A DNA stretch of 64,000 bases from Branchiostoma floridae (lineage: Eukaryota; Chordata; Leptocardii; Amphioxiformes; Branchiostomatidae): positions 11,134,167 through 11,198,166 of the forward strand of contig NC_049985.1 of NCBI RefSeq assembly GCF_000003815.2, read 5' to 3'. The stretch's first letter is position 1, and every line of letters begins with the position of its first letter. The translations under genes were made by a program, and so were the position numbers. The notes beneath the pieces were generated by a model that was not told the origin of the DNA, made no database searches, and worked only from the letters and a program-made list of their open reading frames with translations. Positions 13,701 through 25,700 of the stretch are shown in pieces.

Positions 13701-16700
13701 TTCAAAAATTGCTAATTTAAAAAAAATTACCAAATGGGCCACATAAACCGGTTCATTTTGCATAGATAGTGGTATTTAAGAAGAGTTCTTTCTTGTATGG
13801 GGGGACTTGCTTTAAAAATCAATTTTGGAGTGGGGTGAAGGTGTGGAATAGGTCAACTTCTGCAACATTTTGATATGGAACAGTAGATTTTTTGCATTGG
13901 AATATTGAAATATGCTGTATTCGCTCATTACCAATTGTCTTGATCTTTCGCTTTCCCTTAGGAACAGCCTGCCCTATACTACCAGTGCCAAACAACGGCA
14001 GCAGGACCAAAGGCCATCTGTACGGAGACAAAGTCACATTTTCCTGTAATGAAGGCTACGAACTGATCGGTTCTGAAAACAGAACGTGCCAGGCTAACCA
14101 GAGCTGGTCGGGAACACAGCCCAATTGCTCCAGTACGTACTTACTCTCGTCCTTGTAGCAAGCTTGTGTTGTTGTCGATTCTTAATTGCCTTTAGAGTTT
14201 AACAAATACAGACTGTGTTCGTTTAGATCTTTGCTGTTGTCAAAGTTGTAAGACCAAACGTCCTATGTCCCAGGAACGTCCTGCCCACCGCTGCCACCTG
14301 TTGAACACGGCAGCACCAGCGGTGACAGTTATTATGGAGACGTCGTTACTCATCACTGTGATCCTGGATACGAGATCAGTGGTGATGAAGAACGGACCTG
14401 CCAGTCGGACCAGACGTGGAGCGGCACACAGCCGACATGCAGCCGTAGGTTACTTCTTATTTCGTTATTTCTTATGATAAAGTTTTGCGGAGTTTGTAGA
14501 TATTTTCAAAGTGAAGACGTTAAGATATTTTATGACAGACACTTATTGTAACGGAAGACATGGCGTCTTTAGTGTCATGCAGTCTCTGTAGCATTTAGTA
14601 CTAGCGCAAAACCGTTCCTTGCTAAAGGTAATTTGATTTCTGTTAGGAAAAGCCTGTCCTGTACTATCAGTTCCAAACAACGGCAGCAGGACCGAGGGGC
14701 ATCTGTACGGAGACAAGGTCACGTTTTCCTGTGATGAAGGCTACGAACTGATCGGTTCTGAAAACAGAACGTGCCAGGCTAACCAGAGCTGGTCGGGAAC
14801 ACAGCCCAATTGCTCCAGTAAGTATTTACTCTGAGACTCTTTGTAGTAACCGTGCTGTTGTGGTCGATTCCCAAATGACTTTAGAGGTTAACAACAATAC
14901 AGCGTGTGTTCGTTTTGATATCTTCGCTGTTGTCAAAGTTGGGACATCGAACTGCTATGTTCCAGGAAAGCCCTGCTCACCATTACTGCCTGTTGAGCAT
15001 GGCAGCACCAGCGGTGGCAGTTATTATGGAGACGTCGTTACTTATCACTGTGACCCTGGATACGAGATCAGTGGTGATGAAGAACGGACCTGCCAGTCGG
15101 ACCAGACGTGGAGCGGCACACAGCCGACATGCAGCAGTAGGATAGTTCCTATTTCCCCTGATATTGTTTTTTTAGTTTTCAAGTAAAGCAGTTAGCGGTT
15201 TTACAAAGGATACATGTACTTATTGTAACGGACTGACATGATTTCTTTGAATCTCTTTACCATAGTAGCGCGTAGTCTATCTTTACTAAAATCAATTTGA
15301 ATTTCTGCCTTTTTCTAGGAAAAGCCTGCCAAGAGCTACCAATTCCAAACAACGGCATCAGGACCGAAGGTCATCTGTACGGAGACAAAGTAACATTTTC
15401 CTGTAATGAAGGCTACGAACTGATCGGTTCTGAAAACAGAACGTGCCAGGCTAACCAGAGCTGGTCCGGCATACAGCCCACATGCGGTGGTCAGTTGCTT
15501 CTTTTTATTGATACCGCTTTTGGCAAATTGCGTTTTTGTCTTTCTCCTTTGTCGGCCAGTGCTGAGACCACTTCATCATAAACTTGGATACCTACTCGGA
15601 CGAAACGACTAGTAACCTTGCAAAAAAACTGTAATAAATGAGCCGACGCTATTTGCTTCACACTAGTAACCTCATTTGGTCTGCATAGTAACTAAACTAC
15701 GTTTCTGATGTACTAAAAGCCATCCACACGCCTGTCTTTTATACATGTATGACACTTAAGCTGTAAGCATGTTTGCGATGAACACCATGGACTGATGTTT
15801 TATTTTGTTTAACCTGTTTTCCATCTACTTTTCTTGCGATCGATTTTCTTTGACAACAGATTGCGTCCCTGATATCAGCCTATCTGGAGGAGGGAGCAGT
15901 GAATCCTCAGCAGTGAACATCGCGCGGCGTACATCCTTCACCATACGGAGCCGCATCCACGTCGTCTGCAACCAGACCTACCGCGTTACGTACCAATGGA
16001 GCGTTTTCCAACAAAAGGCAATGGGGAACGTAGTGCAGCTACTGGACTTTCCCAACAAAGTCGTGCGTGATTCGCAAGATATCACACTTCCAGGAAACAC
16101 CTTATGCTACGGCTCCACTATTGTTGAGCTGAACGCTACCATGGTATTCTCGAATACTGGAAACAAAAAGTCAGAGGTACAAAGACAGTGGGTTATTGTT
16201 ACACCATCTCCACCAGTGGCGCATATAGCTGGTGGCTCTGCTAAGTCTGTCAGTCGACAGGGGGTTCTGATACTGAACGCATCACAGTCCTATGATCCGG
16301 ATGAGTACATCGACGATTACCGGAATTTCACTTTTCAGTGGATCTGTGAAACGCTTCGTGGTAAGTTTCTTACTCTTGAAGGAGATTGTTGTTATTTTTA
16401 CGAAAGATTTGAATTGCAGATTGGAGCCATTTGTTGCTGAACAATATGAGGATGGCATATATAGTATGTGAAATTGGAGTGTCAACTTCAATTGATAATG
16501 CATGGTACGTGTATATTGGCCGTAACGATCGGTACCTTTAGAACGACGCTGTTTGTTGTATCGGTAACTTTCGGAGAACAGTGTTCAAAGTACCGACTGT
16601 AGAACTAAAATGTGATTGCTATTGTATGACATGTTTTGTAGGGGCAGCATGCATCGATATATTCCCAGATGGCAGAGAAAGTGCAGTGCATGAACTTCAG

Positions 16701-19700
16701 ACCACGTCATTTCCTGACGATTCCGACGTCTTGATATTCACTGTCAATGTCAGCCTTGGCGGGAGGGGCTCCTCCCAAACTTCACAGTCTGTCACATTAC
16801 AAAACGGAACTGTCTTCAACATCGCCATTCGGTAAGACGTCATTCTATATCATACAACTGCGATGTTTGTTTGTCTTCTTGTTGCCTAAAACCAGGAGAG
16901 CTACTTTGAAGTAAGAAGATCCCTAGTACAAAAATAGACTAGTGAATTAATGTGATAGAGGGTGTTATCATATTTGTCAACTATAGACGTTATCTCCTAC
17001 CTCATACTTTTTCATCTTTTACCTCTTACTAGTGAATTAATATGATAAAGAGGTGCTATTACATTTTTTTTTCACTAATAGACACAATAAATCGGTCTTA
17101 GACCAACTTTGTGTCTACTAGAGAAAAATGTGATAGCATTCCTCACATTAATTCACAATAAAATACTAGTACTATTCAGGGCTAAATAAATGTCATGAAT
17201 AATCAAGTCTGGATATCTAGCAAGAGTGAAGTACGTCTCACACCGTTCTTAAGTGTCTGTATTATGTTACTGAGTGTCTACTAGATACCTAATGACCTTC
17301 AGTGATGAGTCAGGCATACGTATCTTTTATTTCTTAGGTGTGATGCAAACTGCGAAGCCAAAGCCAGCCCATCCGAGAGGCTAGTTCTCCTGACCCAGTG
17401 CTCCAACTGTCCAAGAACAAGCACTACATATCAGTGGACTCTGAAGGGAGAAAAACGCATTGACTGGAACTTTGGTACGACAACGGGAAACGCGTCACAG
17501 AACTTAGTGGTTCGCAGCAACATTTTTGAGGTACTTTAACTCTACATGACTTTGTCATCATTAACATACTTTGTTGACTTAGTACGTTGATAATCAGTTT
17601 AGCTAATGGATTGAATCACCTTTTTGTATTCTAGGCAGGAGAAAGCTACACCTTTAGGGTAGACGTGACGTCCAATGTCGAACCTTGGGGAATCGGTTTT
17701 TCTGAATACAGTTTCAGCATCAACGAACCTCCTACTGTTGGATCATGTGTGGTCAGCCCTTTGTCAGGTGTTTCAACAATAACGCCATTTCACATTTGGT
17801 GCGAAGGTAAAGTAGCCCCCCTCTCAAATGAGCTAATTTTTAAAAAATCGTTTTTTAAGTATTTAATATTAGTAGCATGCATAATTGGGATTGATTTCTT
17901 TTGTCTTCCTCAGGAGTACATGATGATGACCAACCTCTGGTTTACAGTCTTTACTTTAACAACGAAAGAAGTGACGACACCGCCTACACATTACTTCATA
18001 CGGGAACGGTACATTACCATATGCATGTCTTCTCATGTTGCGCAGACTGTAATGACTATATATATCCGTCCCTTAGTTACGTTGGCCAGCATCTATTTGG
18101 ATATATCTACCGAGTATATTCTTGATGCACATCGCAACTGATCTGAGCTAATCTTATAACGTAGACCCTAGCCCCCTACTTTAGTATTTATTGGCGACGC
18201 CTGATGGGCGAGCCTAATAGTATAGTGTGTGACCGTTCGCAAAGAATTCTAAAAACTGTACAGGAATGTCAGGAATTTTTTTCCGCGCATCATGCCGCGC
18301 ATCATGCCGGACTGAACCATTACCTCCACGGGTATGCTTTCCAGTCGCAGGGCACATATACGTGTGCACAGCAGTGTATTCTCGCGAGGCGATTTTCGAT
18401 TGATCGCCGTGCAAAATTGAGAAAAGCCTAGGATTTCAGACGTACCAGAAATGTAGTATGTAGTATGGTGGTCATGGAAATGTAAACATTTGAAACAGGG
18501 GATAAAGGATTGTTGAAATATGTTCCTCGGAAAATGACCCGTGAGTCGTGGAAATCACTTCCGGGTTTTGCCGCGCATCATGCCGGACTGAACCATTACC
18601 TCCACGGGTATGCTTTCCAGTCGCAGGGCACTATACGTGTGGCGGTGTGCACAGCAGTGTATTCTCGCGAGGCGATTTTCGATTGATCGCCGTGCAAAAT
18701 TGAGAAAAGCCTAGGACTTCAAACGTACCAGAAATGTAGTATGTAGTAGGGTGGTCATAGAAATGTAAACTTTTGAAACAGGGGATAAAGGATTGTTGAA
18801 ATATGTTCCTCGGAAAATGACCCGTGAGTCGTGGAAATCACTTCCGGGTTCGTTCGTTTGGAGTTTGGAAAGTTTGGTGGCCTTCTTCACCCTTGATATC
18901 TTTGTTTCAAAAATGCAAACTAATGTTTGAAACAAGCATTGTTTGAGCTTAAACGATGTATAACATGTGGGGTTGTGAGATAGCGATGTGATAGTTAACT
19001 TCGCCATTAAAGAACGTTATATTTTGGGTAGCGTTTGTATGTGTGTGTGTTTGTAGAAGACCACCATAACTCGAGAACGCCTGGGTGGATTGTATTGATA
19101 TTCAGTATGTGGGTAGGTCTTGTTGAGACCTCGAAACGATTAGATTTTGGGTCCCCTAGCGGCCTGTTAAACGGTACTGCAGCGGAACTTCCTGGTTTGA
19201 TATCTCGAGTTCTGGACATGCTGCGGCTATGAATTTTAAGTGGTAGACAGCTCTTGATGCCGTGAGTAAGTGGTATAGCTTTGGGCCCCCTAGCGGCTTG
19301 TTTTGGAACTGCAGGACAGGTTTAGTGTCAGACTTTGAAAGGGAATAACTCAAGAAGGGGTTGACGGATTGTTATGATTTTTAGTATGTGGATAGGTTAC
19401 GTGATGCTTCATATAATTCCATATCAATTATGCATAAAGATAATTTGCATAATTAATTGGAAAATCGTCTAAACATGCTCAGTTCAATTATAGGACCATT
19501 GCAACATGTGACCTTTGTAACTTAAAAAGAGAATATTGATAGATATATATTATGCAAAATAAAGACCTAATTTGCATAATTAACGAGAAAATGCTTTCAT
19601 GTCATTGTGGTAAATGGCGGGAATGTCATACTTGTAGCATTTAGAAGTTATGTACAGGTGAACATCGTTGAACATTAATTATGCAAATGAGGTCCTTATT

Positions 19701-22700
19701 TGCATAAATTATCAGAAAAAGCGACAAAATCCTTCTTTCTTAACATATATTGCGCACGTCTGTTTGGTGAAGGAGATGATCAAGCTATATAAATTATGGA
19801 AATGAGAGCCTTATTTGCATAATTAATGACGAAGGTATGGGGTCGTGGAACTCTAGTTCAACATGTGTGACTTGCTCTAAGTGGTGCGCCGCATCCGGAC
19901 CATGACCGTACGTGCGCGTATGACTCTACATCAGTTATCAATTCATAGCCGCGTAATAGGGCACTCAGTCAAACATATAGCATATGTAATTTAAAAATAG
20001 AGAAATATAGATAGACATAAAATAATACAAATTGTTATCTAATTTGCATAATCATTGAGAAATTGTTATAATATCAAAGTGATTGATGATGATAATTTCA
20101 TTCTTGCAACATTTGGCAACTACGATATTTGAACGTTATTAGACATGCATCAAGTAAATTAGGGTCTCATTTACATAAATTATCAGAAAAGACTACAATA
20201 TCTTTCTTTGCTAAGACTTTGATATTTCTAGCATATTATTATTTAGCTAGAGAAGATGATCAACTGATATGATTTATGTAAATGAGGGTCTGATTTGTAA
20301 AATTGATGAGTAGCATTTACATTATTAGTTCACCCTTCACTCACAAGAGAACCCCTTTTGACAGCAATGCTCTCTAAACATTAATCGCCAGGCGAATGGA
20401 ATACGACTATTAAAACCCATTAATAGCAACAATCCTTGATATTTATAAACAATAAAACCGTCGCCATGGCAATAATTTTAATTGCCACACTTTTTGTATT
20501 TGGAAACAATTCGACCAGTTCTCCAGTAGTTTCCGCCATGTGACGCTTTATCGTCAATAGTAGCTATGTGGTGTGTTTTGCAAAGTCTAGTTGTTTTAGT
20601 GTGACTTTAGTGGATTAGACGCTGTAGGATGAGTGTTATTTGAAATATTATTTTATACAGTTAATGATGTTTCTGGTTTTACTGCAGACCAGGCGATTTC
20701 CACCTCGGCAGCTCCCAGCTGGACAGGAACTTCGCGACTTCAACATCACGTTAGAAGTTCGCGTGTCGGATGCTTTGGGCGCAACAACAATCATCAGGAA
20801 TATCAATGCGCAGGTAACGTTGAAGTTCTGATGTTTAGAGTTTTGCTTCCAAGTCTTAGAGGATTTGCTAATTCTGCACAATCAGATCAAGTGTCAAGCA
20901 TACAAGGGCAAGTTCTTTTGGAGGTTCTTTCTCACATGCATGGTTCGGGTTTATCGATGTGGAAAAAACTCAACACAGAAGAGTTGACTGAGTTTAACCC
21001 TATTCAGACCGGGGGGGGGGGGGCTTTTGAGGCCTGCGCAAACTTTGATGTCCTCAGCCGCCAAGCCACGTAGTAAATCGAACACGAATCGAACCGTTTT
21101 TATTTGCAGTTCGAAGTGTTCCGCGGTCCCTAGCAACGTCGTTGCTAAGGAAAGGCTTGTCGCGTGACAGTTGGATGAAATTTCACCCGACTTAAACAGC
21201 TGTTTTAAACCTATTTGGCGGCCATTTTACAAAGATTACGTTGTATGTACAAGAAGGGAACACCATGTGCTCTCTGTATAAACCGTTTTGGGGGGATTTT
21301 ACGGCAATTAAAGTTACTTTCATGGTCATATTTGTTACATAGTAAAATTAGCAAAATGGCGGTGCCGTACGGGGCAAAAATTTCGACGAATTTCACATTG
21401 ACGGCATTTGCATTACGCCCTCGATTCTATCTTTAATGACTAGTGAATTATCTTTGTCGAATCTTCGACTACAACTCATGTAAAGATCCTGTTGGTTTGA
21501 AATTTGGAAAGGTTTGAAAGTCCATGTCTATCGGGGTCACCTTATCGACTGTTTTACGTGTAAATATTGCAAGTTGTTGGTGTAGCTGATTCGAGTACAG
21601 CTGCCTTTTTAACACAAGTTGCGGTACCGATGCACATCCCCAGTATTGTCAGAGGACGCATACGGAATAAAACAGTGTTGAGACGGACTGAATTAGCAAA
21701 TGCTACATTGGTCTTACGGCAACTAGGACGCAAATACGGCGGTGCGTGTCTGGCGCGGGCTCCGTAGAACGGGCGTTGACGCAAGGGCGGAAGCGTTCTT
21801 TTTTGAATGCCTCTGATGAGGTGCCCTCGCGTGATTGGGAAAAAAGCCTATTACTACCACGAAATGGATAGTATGACATATACCGGCTGAAAGAAGAGAA
21901 TTCGGACTATTCTGTGCACTAAATTTTCCGTTTATTTTCAAATCTGTCACAAGATAAAAAAAAGCGGTGGAAATTGCACTAAAATCAACTGATTTCAGGT
22001 TATAAAATCAAATGGATACAGCTAGACAAATCTGTTAAAAATCCAAAGGAGTGAAGTGAGAAGCTTTAACCCTCATCCGACCGTATGGGGTCATTTTTGA
22101 CCCCAGGCGTATATTTCAATCTGCCACAGCAACATTTTTCATCAGAGGAAAAAATCCGTCCATGAATTTGTTTGTATACATGTCTTACAACATCTACCAA
22201 TTTTTCGCCGAGTTTTGCCCATTATTGTATAAGCTATACTTGAAAGTTTGTGTCTTGTTCGGTGGGGTCAAAAATGACCCCAGCCAATTATGAATCATTA
22301 ATTACATAAATATGAAGATATTTCAACAAAATAAAAGGCATTCCTCATTATTGCTATTGCAGCAACAGGTTATAGTTGCTTAGATGAGTAAACATATTTT
22401 GAAAGTAATTTAGTATTTTAGTGTAAAACACAGTTTTTCGACATTCTGCATAAATTATGATGATACGCACTAATTACCTATGCTAATGAAAGTGAAAATG
22501 TTTCTAATTAATTAAAAAACAATATATGGACAGAATGTGCAGAAGGAACCTACAAGAAAGATCTTTGCGGGAAAATAGACACGAGTTATTGTATGTATGT
22601 GTTTAGATGGCGGAATATGGTGCATAATTAAGTAATAAATTCGTTACTTTTCACAAATATTGTATTTTCTCTTGTTAAATAACATTATTATGCTATCAGC

Positions 22701-25700
22701 ATTATTGCATCGCCACAATTATTGTTTAGAAATTGATAAAACAAAACATTGTTTTATTAATAAGTAAGTTTAGTATGGTAGATTTTCAGAGCAAATGTGG
22801 GTTTTCCTCATTTTCTGCATAAATTATGATAATGAGTAATAACTACTGACACCAAAACTTGTCAAAATATTTTTCATAGGTTAGTGAAACAGTAAATACA
22901 TAGAAATGACAAAATAAGCCAGCAGAAATATGTCTATGAGCAAAACAAAATGGGGTCAAAAATGACCCCATACGGTCAGATTCGTCGTAAAAATGTAACG
23001 GTCGGATGAGGGTTAAAGTTGTATATGCGATGAAATGTTGAATATACATAGTTGTAAACTCAAGCAACAGGCTTTCTTGTAAGTAGTCCCAACGCCCCGG
23101 GGTCATGGAACGTAGAACTGTCCCAAAACGGCGCGCGGTTCGCTACGGTAGTCAGTTAGAACTTTTGAAGTTATATTTATATCATCCGGATTGGCATATC
23201 AACTTGAAAGTTGGACTTTATATACGGGGGATCACTGTTAACTTGGTTCCGGTCAAAGACCTGTGGGACGAAGACCTGTCCAGAGTCGATAATTACTGAA
23301 AAAGTCAAATCGGGCGCGTTCTATTCTGGAGTCACAATTATGACATGACTCCGCGCGGATTGACGGCATTTGCATTACGCCCTAAAAATCTATGATGAGT
23401 CTTATACCGACAGAAATTAAACTACAATGTTTGCTCTTTCTTGTGGTCCCAAATTCCTGTTGGTTTGAAATCTACAACAGTTAAACAAGTGCTTTTAAAA
23501 AAGCTGGCATTTTGCCAAGGTTTGCGCGTGTGAACGTTTTTTCTAGTTATTAGAATGTCAATAGAACAGAGTAACTAAACCTGATATTGTCGCATGGCCA
23601 TGGAGAGATTCACAAATATGCAAATGACTTTATGTCCAGAAATATGAAAATGAATATGTTTAGTGAAACCTTTTGTCATAGAGTATGCAGTTATTTTCGA
23701 GAAAATCAGTTTGTTCTTGTGTAATTCTGTGATATAGATGTTGTATGGGCATTTTATGGAAAGTTAGAACGACATATATGCAGAGTACTGCACGTCTCAC
23801 GGTTCGTTCATTCAAACATCCCAACAGCGAAAAATGCAGAAGTAGAACAGTTGCAAAGGTGAGTTTTAATGTTCTATACAAAAGTATTGTTAACTAGTAT
23901 TTTAAGGCCACACCAATTTATTTCCTTGGTTCACTGATTTTTCCTGAAAAAAATGGGGCGAGAGGGCGAAAAAAATATAGAAATAGGCATTTGAGACTAC
24001 AGTATCATTTGAAAATGTCAAAGAAAGACAGAAGGATGTAAACTTCAAGTACTTTTTACTTGCACTCACACATGGCTAGCACAACATGTCATAAAAAAAC
24101 AGAACTGTGTCAACTTTTTACTTCAGATATTTTGCCTTCTCACATGGCCAGCACAACATGTCATAGAAAAACAGAACTGTGTCAACATCAAGTACTTTTT
24201 ACTTGCACTCACACATGGCTTGCACAACATGTCATAGAAAAACAGAACTGTGTCAACATCAAGTACTTTTTACTTGCACTCACACATGTCTAGCACAACA
24301 TGTCATAGAAAAACAGAACTGTCAACATCAAGTACTTTTTACTTCAGATATTTTGCCTTCTCACATGGCCAGCACCACATGTCATAGAAAAACAGAACTG
24401 TGTCAACATCAAGTACTTTTTACTTGCACTCACACATGGCTAGCACAACATGTCACAGAAAGACAGAACTGTGTCAACATCAAGTACTTTTTACTTCAGA
24501 TATTTATATATAGACATGGGTGTTTTGAGATCTGAGTGAGCTGTAGTTGTCATTACTATTAGGATCTGATGATGTAGGCAAACTTTTTGTGAAAATATCT
24601 CCAAAAGTTTCATCTCCCTTGACCAGCTGTACCACATCAGATATTTTGTTGCTTCCATGGTAAATTTTGACCATTACAAAATCTGTGTGCACATGTACAG
24701 GCTCCACGCTTCATCTGTTTGAAAGAAGAAAAAAAATTGATTTAGTATGTTGATAATTGATAAAATTTTTTGTACACTGGCAAAGTATGTTGTAAAAATA
24801 AACGAGTTCTACTTGGGTAACGTACTAATTTACCATATTTAAATACACGAAAGTCACATGAAGAGACAGGTTGAATACATCACAGATCGATTACAATCCA
24901 GTTTCAGTTTCAGAATCTACTGCCATCCTTTTGTGATAAAGGCTCAGGGAGGCCTTCTTACGTAGCATCCATGCTATAGAAAGGTCTGATAGCCTCTTTT
25001 GAGTTCAATTTTAGGTTATTTTTGTAAGTTAGACGAGATTTTAACATCCAAAATCCAGAGTTTCAAATACGCCCCCCACCCACCTCAGTGCTGTACGGAA
25101 GATCTTGGCGACTCCACTTCTACTTCTATCTATACCCAGTTGAAATAGATATTCTTTCCACACAATACAAACTCTCTCAATGACATTCATTGTCACAAAT
25201 AACTTTTAAGGGACTAAATTTACTTACCTAGTACCAAAGTTTTTCAGCGTCGCAAAAAACTTCTTGTAAACTTGCTTGAATTTGCATCTGTAGAATAATG
25301 GTGTGTGATTGGCTAACTTGCATCATGTGACCATTGCATCTAGACGCCACCTGTTAACATTTGCGTGAACTGCAGCAAATTTCACTACACATTGCCTGCT
25401 TTTGAGTGAGCCCTGTTGCGGGTAATTTTTAAGTTTATTATTTTTATTTCCATTAGGCAAAAAAACGAAGCGGCGAATCCGTGAACCAAGGAAATAAATT
25501 AGTGTGGCCCAATGGATGTAAAAATTAGTATTTTAATGGATGTAAAAAAAGAAAAAAATTCCCTCCCTGGAATCGAACCCGGTACATTGGTTTACAATGC
25601 GCAACTTTTCCCACTGCGCTAGAGCGAACATGTTGATGAAACACCCGTTTTAACAGGTATACAAATGTTCGGCATGGATTGAACAGGTCCGTTCATTCCA

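Noticed and set aside
20640-21073. Extension of the REJ exon 20688-20813 into the following 250 bases
   Set aside because: The frame runs past a good donor (CAG|GTAACG) into the transposon, and phase agrees only with splicing at 20813.
23105-23299. 64-codon frame inside the piggyBac-like element as a transposase remnant
   Set aside because: No DDD-type or other transposase feature can be seen and the length is within chance.
24060-24535. 118- and 77-residue repeat-rich frames
   Set aside because: They come from the 70-84-bp minisatellite; unit length is not a multiple of three, so the frame is chance.
25563-25629. Functional tRNA gene
   Set aside because: The acceptor stem pairs poorly and the T stem has a mismatch; kept only as a tRNA-like sequence.
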